Counted from the stretch's first letter, positions 1 through 8,232 are shown. The stretch: 34,829 bases of DNA from Terriglobia bacterium (GCA_003175985.1 PSRJ01000378.1:1-34829), one strand, 5' to 3'. The notes: generated by a model from the letters alone, not told the origin. Translations and numbers: made by a program.

Positions 1-302
1 GGATGCCACGGCCTGACAGTGCGGCAGCCATCCACCGGGCAGATGTATGAGCCGAGATCCCCCTGAACTACCAGGAAGGCGCCTTCCCGCGGGCACTGCG
101 GCGTGGTGCAGCCGTTCTCGGCCAAGCGAGTCCGGTAGCCCAGCGTCCCATAAAAGAAGCGATGGCATCCTTCATGCGTGCAGCGCCAGACGTGCACATC
201 GCGGCGGCCCTCCAGCCCCAGCGTCGCAGCCGGGTATTCGGCTCGATTCATCCGTTCGCCATGCAGATCGCATTCGGGAACCAGATCCGGTTTCGCTCTC
301 AT
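1..302 (-). CDS. Cys/His-rich small protein, 3' end cut by window edge
   Basis: The reading frame opens with ATG at 302 on the minus strand and runs off the left edge after 100 codons, so the C-terminus is missing. A strong GGAGG ribosome site lies 6-7 bases before the ATG and fixes the start. The visible part is soluble and rich in possible metal ligands: C11/H14, C41-x-H43-xx-C46-H47, C65/C70 and C88/C93. This looks like one or two irregular zinc ribbons. It starts 19 bp after the stop of the membrane-protein gene at 322-801, so the two are probably co-transcribed. I do not recognise the family. A structural zinc-binding protein is an inference from Cys/His spacing alone. Confidence 0.6.
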   Translation of the reverse strand, partial: MRAKPDLVPECDLHGERMNRAEYPAATLGLEGRRDVHVWRCTHEGCHRFFYGTLGYRTRLAENGCTTPQCPREGAFLVVQGDLGSYICPVDGCRTVRPWH

Positions 303-321
303 GGTTTTCCTCCAAAACACC

Positions 322-801
322 TCATAGAAATCCGATGCCGCGGCCGGCGAGCCCCACGCCCAACCACAGCGCCAGTAACAGCGTTCCGATCACCGTGTCA
401 GCAAGGGATTCGGGATTTGCCTTTTGCGATCTGACCTGCCGGAACAGGGTGACTTGAACCAGGATCGCGGCAACCAGAAACACCATCTTCACGAAGAAAG
501 CCGGGCTTCCGTACAGCTTCATCGGCTCGCCAAAAAACAAAACGACTCCGGAACCCAGCACAGTGACCATTCCAATCCGGCTCCAGCGCCAAAGGTCTCG
601 CGCCAGTTCGGCGGGCCGCATCCCGCGCACTCCGAATCCAAAGAGGCGCAAATCGATCAGCACAAGTGATCCAAGGAATATCGTCAGGCCGACGAGGTGG
701 ATCATCTCCAGCACAGCAAACTGCCACCGCGAACTCCGAATCTCCAGGCTGAGCCAGGAACCGTCGGCCCATTGGAAGAGCGGCAGGAAAGACGATGGCA
801 T
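322..801 (-). CDS. Four-helix integral membrane protein, DUF6644-like
   Basis: A 159-residue membrane protein with about four hydrophobic helices. The N-terminus has a pattern (FLPLFQWADGSWL, then RSSRWQF, an E..HL pair and a D-L-R-L element after helix 1) that I associate with DUF6644-type proteins of unknown function. The frame extends upstream to an ATG at 903. The ATG at 801 is preferred because the extra 34 residues are low-complexity and lack family features, while the protein from 801 begins just before the conserved W-x-W/R-S motif. No good ribosome site precedes either start. It is the first gene of a likely two-gene minus-strand unit with the Cys-rich protein. Function is unknown. 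Confidence 0.7.
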   Translation of the reverse strand: MPSSFLPLFQWADGSWLSLEIRSSRWQFAVLEMIHLVGLTIFLGSLVLIDLRLFGFGVRGMRPAELARDLWRWSRIGMVTVLGSGVVLFFGEPMKLYGSPAFFVKMVFLVAAILVQVTLFRQVRSQKANPESLADTVIGTLLLALWLGVGLAGRGIGFL

Positions 802-990
802 GGCGCCCAGGACAGCACTTGAAGGACCATGCGGGAATCCGCTTCGGATCGGCCTAAACCGCTGCGAAACGAGCGCACCACCGGGACGTGATTTGCGCGA
901 CATGCCCCAGCGCTGCGCTTAATTTCGCACCGAACCGGTCCGATCTAACTGTTGAGTTTTGCAACGGTTGCGGCCAAGACACCCGCTATC

Positions 991-2367
991 CTACGGCCCC
1001 GCTCCGTATTGCTCGAAGAAGTGGGCGATGGTCATGATGCCTTTGTAGTAGTTTTCCAGCTTGTACTTTTCGTTGGGTGAGTGCAGACCGTCGTCGGGCA
1101 AGCCGAAACCCATGAGCACGGTGGGAATTCCCAGGTGGGCGGCGAAGTCGCCCACAACGGGAATCGATCCGCCGGAGCGGATGAACACGGTGGGCTTGCC
1201 AAAGACTTCCCCGAACGCCTGCGCCGCTACTCGAATGGCTGGATGTTCCGGGTTGACTACCAGCCCAGGGGAAGCGTTCAGGATACGGACGGATATTTGG
1301 ATCCCTTGCGGTGTGTTGCCGCGCACCCAGTCCCGGAAGGCCGCGATCACCTTTTCGGGGTCCTGCCGGGGGACCAACCGGAAGCTCACCTTCGCGACGG
1401 CTTGGGCGGGAATGACCGTTTTCGAGCCGGCTCCCGTAAAGCCGCCGGCAATCCCGTGGACTTCGAAAGTGGGCCGCGACCAGACGCGCTCCAGCACCGA
1501 GCGGTCCGGCTCTCCAATGAGCGCGCCCGAGCCCACCTCCCGAGCCAGAAAATCCGCTTCGGAGAAAGGCAGGTGGCTCCAACTCTCCCGTTCCGCGGGC
1601 GCAGGTTCCTCGACTGCATCGTAAATTCCCGGAATCTGGATGACGCCGCGATCGTCCTTCGCCTTGGCCAGCAATTCGATCAATCCCGAGACCGCATTGG
1701 GCGCGGCGCCGCCGTACAGGCCGGAATGCAGGTCACGCATCGGGCCCGAAGCTTCGATTTCGGCATAGATCAAGCCGCGCAGCCCGATACACAGAGTCGG
1801 CATCCCCTCGGCATACATCGCGGTGTCGGATACCAGCGCCACGTCGGCACGCAGTTTGTCCGCATGCTCCGCGATGTACCTGGCAATCGAGGCGCCGCCC
1901 ACTTCCTCCTCGCCTTCAATTAGAAACTTCACGTTCAGGGGCAGCTTGCCATTGACGGCTCTTAAGGCCTCGATGGCTTTGATGTGCATATACATCTGCC
2001 CCTTATCGTCGGCCGTGCCCCGGGCGTAGAGGTTCCCGTTGCGCTCGGTGGGCTCGAATGGTGGGCTGGTCCAAAGTTCAAGCGGGTCTGCGGGTTGCAC
2101 GTCGTAGTGTCCGTAACAGAGCACGGTGGGTTTGCCCGGGGCGTGCATCCAATCCGCGTAGACCAACGGGTGCTTGTCCGTGGGAATGACTTCGATGTGC
2201 TCCATCCCGGCTCTCGCCAGACTGTCCGCCACAAAGGAGGCGGCGCGGTCGATATCCGGGCGGTGTTCCGGCAAGGTGCTGATGCTCGGAATCCGGATAA
2301 ACTCCTTTAATTCGTTCAAAAGACGGTCGCGGTTTTGGCTAACAAAGGCGTCTGTGGCTGCCGACAC
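991..2367 (-). CDS. M20 family metallo-dipeptidase (ArgE/DapE/CNDP-like)
   Basis: A 458-residue cytoplasmic zinc peptidase of the M20 family, which cleaves dipeptides or N-acyl amino acids with a two-metal centre. Metal and catalytic motifs are all visible: GHYDVQP (H87, D89), GTADDKG (bridging D120), EGEEEVGG (general base and metal ligand around E153/E154), D181, the dimerisation-domain HSGLYGG (H214) and the late ligand H429 in DDGLHSPNE. Length and motif order fit the dipeptidase subgroup with a GHYDVQP signature rather than DapE or ArgE. The start is GTG at 2367, preceded by AAGGGGA at good spacing. No signal peptide is seen. Substrate cannot be told from sequence. It is transcribed divergently from the CHAT operon. 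Confidence 0.93.
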   Translation of the reverse strand: MSAATDAFVSQNRDRLLNELKEFIRIPSISTLPEHRPDIDRAASFVADSLARAGMEHIEVIPTDKHPLVYADWMHAPGKPTVLCYGHYDVQPADPLELWTSPPFEPTERNGNLYARGTADDKGQMYMHIKAIEALRAVNGKLPLNVKFLIEGEEEVGGASIARYIAEHADKLRADVALVSDTAMYAEGMPTLCIGLRGLIYAEIEASGPMRDLHSGLYGGAAPNAVSGLIELLAKAKDDRGVIQIPGIYDAVEEPAPAERESWSHLPFSEADFLAREVGSGALIGEPDRSVLERVWSRPTFEVHGIAGGFTGAGSKTVIPAQAVAKVSFRLVPRQDPEKVIAAFRDWVRGNTPQGIQISVRILNASPGLVVNPEHPAIRVAAQAFGEVFGKPTVFIRSGGSIPVVGDFAAHLGIPTVLMGFGLPDDGLHSPNEKYKLENYYKGIMTIAHFFEQYGAGP

Positions 2368-2390
2368 GGGTTCCCCTTTTTGGAAAACCT

Positions 2391-2396
2391 ATTATA
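2391..2396 (-). promoter_or_regulatory. Candidate -10 box for the M20 peptidase gene
   Basis: The minus strand reads TATAAT here, 23 bp before the GTG start at 2367. This would give a short leader of about 17 nt that still contains the AAGGGGA ribosome site. No convincing -35 hexamer is seen 16-18 bp upstream, so this is a partial promoter match. Confidence 0.4.
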
Positions 2397-2539
2397 CGGC
2401 CCGGATCGCGGCGGCGCTTGCCGATCCGGAGCCACGGAATTTGTAACGCCCGGTCTCCGGTCATCACATACAGTTGAAAGGCCGGGCTATCCGGTACTAG
2501 GGTAAGGCAGGCGGTTCGGTATACTCGGGACAAGTTCGT

Positions 2540-3214
2540 ATGATGGATCACGCGGAGGCAACCAGGAGACTCGCTGCAGAGCAGTATCTCCTTGGAGAAT
2601 TAAGCGAATCGGAGCAGGAAGAGTTCGAAAAGCACTACTTCGACTGTCCGGAATGCGCTGAGGCCCTGGAGTCTGGAACCGCGCTTCTGGTGACTGCCCG
2701 GCAGGTGTTTCGCGAGCCGGCGAGTGTTCCGCGGCCAGCGCCGGTGCCGGCCTGGAAGCGGTGGTTGGGGCTCGAATGGGGCTTCGCGCCGGCGGCTGCG
2801 CTGGCCGCGTCACTGGTCCTGCTGGTCCTCGCCGGCTATCAGAACCTGGTCGTGATTCCGGGGCTGCGCCAGCGAACGGAATCCGGGGAGCTGGCCCTGG
2901 GGCCGGCTATCGCAATCCGTGCCGCGCGGGCGGCACAAACCCTTACCTTCAGCAAACGGAGCCCGATTTTTACGGTAACGATTGCCCATGAATGGGAGGA
3001 GGCGTATACGCGTTACGCCGCCGAACTGGAAACCGCAACCGATCATCGCGTGGTGCTGCAGAACGAGATCGCGGCAACCCCAGCCGATCTATCCGTATCG
3101 CTGCGGCCCAGCGCCCTCCCATCCGGCGCTTATTTCCTCACGATTTATGGTTTTCGCGGGGGTTCCAGCGATAGAATGTCCGTTGCACGGGTTCCCTTCA
3201 CGTTGACGGAATAG
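2540..3214 (+). CDS. Zinc-finger anti-sigma-like membrane protein
   Basis: A 224-residue protein with an N-terminal cytoplasmic zinc-finger module of the anti-sigma (ZAS) type: H32-xxx-C36-xx-C39 after a helix beginning MMDHAEATRRLAAEQYLLGEL. One transmembrane helix follows at about 82-103, then a roughly 120-residue extracytoplasmic domain. In known families such proteins hold an ECF sigma factor at the membrane, but no sigma factor gene is present in the window, so the partner is unknown. The C-terminal domain (beta-rich, ending in a DRMSVARVPFTL segment) resembles sensor domains found beside CHAT proteins; that comparison is from memory. The next gene begins 3 bp after its stop, which suggests one operon with the unknown protein and the TPR-CHAT gene. 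Confidence 0.8.
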   Translation: MMDHAEATRRLAAEQYLLGELSESEQEEFEKHYFDCPECAEALESGTALLVTARQVFREPASVPRPAPVPAWKRWLGLEWGFAPAAALAASLVLLVLAGYQNLVVIPGLRQRTESGELALGPAIAIRAARAAQTLTFSKRSPIFTVTIAHEWEEAYTRYAAELETATDHRVVLQNEIAATPADLSVSLRPSALPSGAYFLTIYGFRGGSSDRMSVARVPFTLTE

Positions 3215-3217
3215 CCG

Positions 3218-4051
3218 ATGAACGACAGACCGAGATATCTCTTTCACGCCCATGCGGTGGGCCTATCGGGCCGGATCACCCACCCCTTCGAAGAATTGAT
3301 CGACGTGCAGGCGGCGAGCGCACTGCCACCCTTTGGCGGCCTGAGCTCCAATCGCAAGCGGACTTACAGTTTGCGCGGGCTCCTGTCACACCGCGGAGCC
3401 CACTCGAAGGCGACCGGGAGCTATAACCGGGAGGCCGACGCGAATGAGACGCTGGCAACTGCGACCGTGCAGGGATTCAATCTGTGCGACACAGTAATGG
3501 CTGAGGATATTACGGCGCGCATCACTTCCATACACACCGTAGGAGGAGAGCACCAGATCTCCCCGCAAGGGTCGGCATTTTTTAAGTTGCGGATTGCCGG
3601 AAGGGATATCGAGCTCGAGGAAAACGTCGACCTGTATCATGAGCTCGACACGCTGGAAAAGCTGCGCGATCATTATAGGAACAATAAAAAGGACTTCCGG
3701 ACGACCTTTACCCGGCACACATTTGCCGCGCCGGACGCTGAGTTGCCGGAAAACAAGCGGAGATACTTTCCGTGGTTTCGCTGCAAAGACACGGGCGAGC
3801 TACCCGAATACGATGGCGGGTTCACTATCGTTCCCCTGTTCATAGTGAAGAATCCCAGCGCTCCGGGGTTCGAAGTAGACGGGAACGTCATCTACGTCGA
3901 GAACTTCGGACGCATCGTTTTGGGCGAGCTCATTATCAGCGGCTCCCAGCGCCGCCTTACGATGTTGCATGTTGATTTGGGATCGCCAACTAAGGGTCAG
4001 GTTTCGGTGGCGGCGGCAGAGGGCAACGGGACCGACACGAACCCTCCGTAG
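3218..4051 (+). CDS. Unrecognised 277-residue protein in CHAT operon
   Basis: No family is recognised. The protein is soluble and mixed alpha/beta, with no signal peptide or membrane helix. It has an N-terminal segment of about 85 residues that reads as poorly ordered (RKRTYSLRGLLSHRGAH region). A more conserved-looking part follows from about residue 90, with alternating hydrophobic strands (ITARITSIHTVGG, FFKLRIAGRDIEL, GFTIVPLFIV, GNVIYVENFGRIVLGELIISG). It starts 3 bp after the anti-sigma-like gene and overlaps the start of the TPR-CHAT gene by 83 bp, so co-expression is very likely. A role as ligand, substrate or regulator of the CHAT protein is inferred only from this position. Confidence 0.75.
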   Translation: MNDRPRYLFHAHAVGLSGRITHPFEELIDVQAASALPPFGGLSSNRKRTYSLRGLLSHRGAHSKATGSYNREADANETLATATVQGFNLCDTVMAEDITARITSIHTVGGEHQISPQGSAFFKLRIAGRDIELEENVDLYHELDTLEKLRDHYRNNKKDFRTTFTRHTFAAPDAELPENKRRYFPWFRCKDTGELPEYDGGFTIVPLFIVKNPSAPGFEVDGNVIYVENFGRIVLGELIISGSQRRLTMLHVDLGSPTKGQVSVAAAEGNGTDTNPP

Positions 4052-6503
4052 GGCATCTCTCACACTGAGTCTGGCCGCTGTCCTGGTGCTGGCGCACTGC
4101 GGCGGGACCAACCCGGTGCGGGAAGCCGATTCGTTGCGATCGCAACGCAAGCAGGAAGCCGCCCTACAAGCCGTAGAGCAGGGTCTCGGCCGGCAAACCC
4201 GCGGCACACAGGTCTATTGGGAACTGGCCTTGCGCCGGAGCCAGATCCTGGAGGAACTGAACCGCCGCGAGCACGCGCTTGCCTGGTTGGAATCGCTGTC
4301 GCCATTACGGGGCGCCCCCCAAGGGCTGGCTGTGCTCCTGATTCGCGAGCAAGCCGACATCGAGAAAGACCTCGGCCGGTTTCGGGAAGCGGACAGGCAC
4401 TTGACGGAGGCGCTTGCAATGGCCCCGCCCCGGACACGCATCACCGCAAACCTGAAGGTGCGGCGCGCGCGCGTATTGATCCGCCTGGACCGTGCGGAAG
4501 AAGCGGAAGCGTGCCTCCGGGAAGCGGAGGAGTATTCCCGCGCCAGCGGCGACCACTCGCTGGATCCATACATTCTTCATTACCGGGGCGAAGGTCTGCT
4601 GGCGAAGAATCAGTTCGAAGATGCGATCGATCCGCTCGCCCGGTCATTCCAACAGTTTCTCGCCGCCAATAACCAGGCTTTCGCCGCCAAGCTGCTGATC
4701 AGCGAAGCGTGGTGCTATTACCGGTTGGGACAAATCGATAAGGCGCTGCAACTCTATCAACAGGCACTTCAGATGGCGGCGCCGGAAGATCGGCACCTGG
4801 TCCTCGGGCATTTGGGAAACATCTCGTTGGAAGATCGTGACTTCGCCAAAGCCGCCGATTATTATCGCCTGGCAGCGGCCGGGGCCAAGGGGCGGGATCA
4901 GAACTACTATCCCCGGTGGCTGGACAACCTGGCTTTGGCGCTGATCGAGCAGGGCAAGTGGGCGGAAGCCGAGCGGGTCAATAGCGAAGTCCTGGAGCTC
5001 GAAAATCACATCGACGGTTCTCCCGGGCTAGCCATGGCGCTGGTGAACCAGGGCCGGATCGAAACCAGCAAGGGAAACTACGAGACGGCAGAGAAGACCC
5101 TGCGGCAGGTGGCCGAATCGCAGAGCGGCGACTCTTCTTTCGCCCTCGATGCCTATTCGGCGCTGGCGGACCTGGACGCGCGCCAGGCAAAGCCCGATGA
5201 GGTCAAGCGTCAGTTTGAAGCGGCAACAGCTCTAGCCGATCGCGTCCGGGATCGGCTGAGGGAAGACGAGAACAAGATCACTTATCTGGCCAGCCTCACG
5301 AACGTGCATCGGAAGTATGTCGATTTTCTGATGGACCGCGGAGATGAGGAGGGCGCCTTCGCGGCGGCCGAATCCAGCCGGGCCCGCCTCCTGCGCGAGC
5401 GGCTGGATCTGCCCGGCTCCAAAGTTCGGAGTTATGAACTCGCAAAGTACAAGGCTGCGGCGCGCGCCGGAGAAACGACTTTTCTCGCCTATTGGATCGG
5501 ACCCGAACGATCCTATCTTTGGGCGGTTTCGGCAAGCCGGTTCGCCACCTATCGCCTGCCTGGTGAAGCGGAAATCCGCCGGCTGGTGGAACGACATCAG
5601 AGGGCGATTGAGCGCGGCGGTTCCCCACGCGCCGACGATCGCGCGGCCGGGGAGAAACTCTTCCACCTGCTTGTGCCCGAGCCGCTGCGTCAGGATGGCG
5701 GCAGCTACCTGATCGTTCCCGATGGGCCTCTTTATGCTTTGAATTTCGAAACGCTGCCGGTGGGCGGCATCCGGCCGCACTTCTGGATTGAAGACGCGAC
5801 CGTGGCCGTGGCGCCGTCGTTGGATCTGCTGCTCGGCAGGGAGGCGAAGCCCATCAAGCGGCGCTCTGTGTTGCTCGTAGGGGATGCCGCGGAATGGAAC
5901 CCGGAATTCCCCAAGCTGCTCCACGCCCGCCAGGAAATGGAAGGCATCGGGCAACTCTTTCCCGCCGTCGAACGCAAGATTCTAAGCGGAGCCGAAGCGA
6001 CGCCCGTGGCGTATCAGCGTTCCAAGCCGGAAAACTATACCTTCATCCATTTCAGCGCACACGCCACGGCAAACAAGAATTCCCCGTTTGATTCGGCGAT
6101 CATTCTCTCGCGCGAAAAAGGGCTGCCTACGGCGAAGGGCAGGTTATCGGTGAAGGAAGTGCTAAGCAATCGCGTGACTGCCGAATTGGTCACCATCTCC
6201 GCTTGCCATAGCGCGGGGGCCCGGACCTACGCGGGCGAAGGGTTGGTCGGCTTCGCCTGGGCATTCCTGCAATCGGGGGCGCAAAGCGTAATTGCAGGCA
6301 TATGGGACGTCAGCGATTACTCGTCGCCGCTGCTGATGCTCGATCTATATGCAGGCCTTGCCGGATCGAAGGATCCCGCTGAGGCATTGCGTGCGGCCAA
6401 GCTGCGGCTGATCGCCGGCGGCAAGTATGCTGACCCCTATTACTGGGGCGCTCTTCAGTTGTACGAAGGGGCCTTGTATCCCGGCGCTCGATCGCGGCGT
6501 TAA
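3969..6503 (+). CDS. TPR-CHAT caspase-like protein
   Basis: An 844-residue protein. Residues 1-45 have a strongly basic n-region and a hydrophobic stretch ending LAHC (C44). This is a signal or anchor segment, but the H before C44 makes a lipobox doubtful. About 50-430 is helical repeat with TPR character (for example AWCYYRLGQIDKALQLYQQAL and LALALIEQGKWAEAERV). About 530-840 is a CHAT domain, a caspase/separase-like peptidase fold. Its probable catalytic pair is H698 (IHFSAHA) and C746 (ISACHSA), followed by the usual GEGLVGFAWAFLQSGAQSVIAGIW block. The start is ATG 3969 (TTG 3972 also possible); no later ATG, GTG or TTG precedes the hydrophobic segment, so the 83-bp overlap with the upstream gene appears real. 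Protease activity is inferred from intact dyad residues; the target is unknown. Confidence 0.88.
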   Translation: MLIWDRQLRVRFRWRRQRATGPTRTLRRASLTLSLAAVLVLAHCGGTNPVREADSLRSQRKQEAALQAVEQGLGRQTRGTQVYWELALRRSQILEELNRREHALAWLESLSPLRGAPQGLAVLLIREQADIEKDLGRFREADRHLTEALAMAPPRTRITANLKVRRARVLIRLDRAEEAEACLREAEEYSRASGDHSLDPYILHYRGEGLLAKNQFEDAIDPLARSFQQFLAANNQAFAAKLLISEAWCYYRLGQIDKALQLYQQALQMAAPEDRHLVLGHLGNISLEDRDFAKAADYYRLAAAGAKGRDQNYYPRWLDNLALALIEQGKWAEAERVNSEVLELENHIDGSPGLAMALVNQGRIETSKGNYETAEKTLRQVAESQSGDSSFALDAYSALADLDARQAKPDEVKRQFEAATALADRVRDRLREDENKITYLASLTNVHRKYVDFLMDRGDEEGAFAAAESSRARLLRERLDLPGSKVRSYELAKYKAAARAGETTFLAYWIGPERSYLWAVSASRFATYRLPGEAEIRRLVERHQRAIERGGSPRADDRAAGEKLFHLLVPEPLRQDGGSYLIVPDGPLYALNFETLPVGGIRPHFWIEDATVAVAPSLDLLLGREAKPIKRRSVLLVGDAAEWNPEFPKLLHARQEMEGIGQLFPAVERKILSGAEATPVAYQRSKPENYTFIHFSAHATANKNSPFDSAIILSREKGLPTAKGRLSVKEVLSNRVTAELVTISACHSAGARTYAGEGLVGFAWAFLQSGAQSVIAGIWDVSDYSSPLLMLDLYAGLAGSKDPAEALRAAKLRLIAGGKYADPYYWGALQLYEGALYPGARSRR

Positions 6504-6524
6504 GGAAGTCCTGAAAATAGGCCA

Positions 6525-6590
6525 GTACCGGTACAAAACCGCGTTTTGTGCGTCCGGTCAGAAGTGTTACGCATGATACACTTCGGACGC
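6525..6590. promoter_or_regulatory. Cluster of inverted repeats between CHAT and PHI-1 genes
   Basis: Three dyads sit in 66 bp: the perfect palindrome GTACCGGTAC (6525-6534); ACAAAAC/GTTTTGT with a 3-nt loop (6533-6549); and a long hairpin pairing GCGTCC (6550-6555) with GGACGC (6585-6590) and GAAGTGT (6561-6567) with ACACTTC (6578-6584), with a 5-nt bulge and 10-nt loop. There is no T-run. It could terminate the CHAT operon, be a leader structure for the downstream secreted protein, or bind a regulator. Confidence 0.5.
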
Positions 6591-6634
6591 TTCGCACACT
6601 TTTAGCTCGCAACACTCTGGAGGAAAGAAGAAGG

Positions 6635-7540
6635 ATGCAACTTTCGAAGAAGATTCTTGTGTTTGGCGGCGCCCTGCTCTCGTTCGGCATGGGAGCAGCC
6701 TACGCACAAAACGATACGGCCCCCACCGGGCGGGGTCTTGGAACGATTTTGAACAGGTCCGCATCTAGCGGCATTCCGGGCCCGGATACGAACGCCCAGG
6801 TCAGAGGCCATGGGATTCAGTATCATGGCGGCCCCATCATAACCGGCACGAAGAACGTCTACTACATCTGGTATGGGAACTGGACCGGAAATACAGCGCT
6901 CACGATCCTGCCGACCCTGGCAACGGGTCTGAGCGGATCGCCGTACTTCAATATCAATACAACATATACGGACGCCAATGCCGGAATCGTATCGAATTCC
7001 ATCAACCTGGCCGGACAGATGTTTGACAATTATTCGCACGGTACGGCGCTAAGCGACAGCGCCATCCAGCAGATTGTGGCCGCTCAGAATCCCACCGATA
7101 CGAACGGCGTGTATTTCGTTCTGACGTCCGCCGATGTCAACGAAACCAGCGGTTTCTGCACGATTTATTGCGGCTGGCATACGCATGCAACGATCAATGG
7201 CAAGGACATTAAGTACGCCTTCGTGGGCAACGCGGATCGCTGCGCGAGCGCGTGTGTCACGCCCGAGATTCGCACCTTATCGCCAAACAACAACGTCGGC
7301 GCCGATGGGATGGCGTCCGTGATTTCGCACGAGCTGGAAGAAGCCGCGACGGATCCCGACCTCAACGCCTGGTACGACCGCTCGGGCGCGGAAAACGCCG
7401 ATAAATGTGCATGGACCTTCGGGCAGGAATACACTACCGGCAATGGGTCCAAGGCCAATATGAATCTGGGTGGAAAGGACTTCCTGATTCAGCAAAATTG
7501 GGTAAACTCAGGCCGCGGCTATTGCGCCCTCAGCTTCTAA
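6635..7540 (+). CDS. Secreted EXORDIUM/phosphate-induced protein 1-like
   Basis: A 301-residue exported protein. The start is ATG 6635 with a strong GGAGGAAAG site; an upstream ATG at 6548 lies in the hairpin region and adds nothing family-like. Residues 1-24 form a Sec signal peptide ending AYA|Q. The body carries the hallmarks of the phosphate-induced protein 1 (EXORDIUM) family known from plants and some bacteria: YHGGPI then VYYIWYGNW (63-83), SGFC..YCGWH (173-182), KYAFVGN with paired Cys, HELEEAATDP then NAWYD (232-248), DKC and a C-terminal QQNWVNSGRGYC. In plants these are extracellular growth-related proteins of unknown biochemistry. The HELEE motif is the family's HEL.E..TNP, not a zincin HExxH. 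The bacterial role is unknown. Confidence 0.87.
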   Translation: MQLSKKILVFGGALLSFGMGAAYAQNDTAPTGRGLGTILNRSASSGIPGPDTNAQVRGHGIQYHGGPIITGTKNVYYIWYGNWTGNTALTILPTLATGLSGSPYFNINTTYTDANAGIVSNSINLAGQMFDNYSHGTALSDSAIQQIVAAQNPTDTNGVYFVLTSADVNETSGFCTIYCGWHTHATINGKDIKYAFVGNADRCASACVTPEIRTLSPNNNVGADGMASVISHELEEAATDPDLNAWYDRSGAENADKCAWTFGQEYTTGNGSKANMNLGGKDFLIQQNWVNSGRGYCALSF

Positions 7541-7609
7541 CAAGGCTGAAAAACCCGGTTTGAGCCGCTCAACCCTAAACCCCTCGAACCCCTCCGCCGA
7601 TAGTCAGAT

Positions 7610-8035
7610 GTGAACTCACTGACCACGGAACTGATCTTCTGGCTGATCCTACCGGGAGTGGTTGCGGTCGGAGCAGCGTATCTGGTGTTTCTGCTGATGC
7701 AGGCCCGAATCCATGTAATCACGGCCAACTTTCAGGCAGCCGTTGCAAAGGTGGAAAGCGGCGGAGCCGGGTGTCGCGGGGTCACTGACGAACTGCTCGC
7801 CGATCTGCGCTTCGAGCGCCATCGTTTTCTTCGCCGAGTCCCTATCGGCGCAAGCTACCAAACGAGCGTCGTTACACAAGAACGGATCTATTTTCGGAAT
7901 ATCCCGCTCACTGGCTGGATGGAGGAGGAGTTGCCTCTCGGAGAGGGAGAGATACTCGCTCCGGAGGTTTGTACGCTCCCCATGATTCCCACGGTTGCCC
8001 TGCAAGCGGTGCCAGTATCTTTGTCGACCCGCTGA
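7610..8035 (+). CDS. Small single-pass membrane protein, unknown function
   Basis: A 141-residue protein starting at GTG 7610. Residues 7-30 (ELIFWLILPGVVAVGAAYLVFLLM) form one membrane helix with the rest predicted cytoplasmic. The soluble part is basic in the middle (LRFERHRFLRRV) and acidic towards the C-terminus. No ribosome site is obvious and no domain is recognised. The frame is free of stops and lies between two well-supported genes on the same strand, which supports it. It ends 242 bp before rpmH and is not obviously part of that operon. Confidence 0.6.
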   Translation: MNSLTTELIFWLILPGVVAVGAAYLVFLLMQARIHVITANFQAAVAKVESGGAGCRGVTDELLADLRFERHRFLRRVPIGASYQTSVVTQERIYFRNIPLTGWMEEELPLGEGEILAPEVCTLPMIPTVALQAVPVSLSTR

Positions 8036-8232
8036 ACCGAAAGGTCCGGTACGTCCATATCAAAGGGCTTCGATCGTCAATAACCAAAGCGCGTATTGTT
8101 GGCTGCAAGCGGCAGCCACTATTCTGTAGCCGAACGACCCAGCGCTGTCGAGTTCGCTCCACCTGGCAGCTTTCGACAAGGAGATCTGTTGATGGCTGCC
8201 AGGCCCATTCCCGCCCCTGCGCAATGCCCGGT

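Noticed and set aside
5232..5954. 240-codon minus-strand frame inside the TPR-CHAT gene
   Set aside because: It is antisense to the conserved TPR/CHAT region with no motif of its own.
7331..7360. HELEE in the PHI-1-like protein as a zinc-protease HExxH motif
   Set aside because: The second His is missing and the surrounding HEL.E..T.P pattern is the normal PHI-1 family motif.
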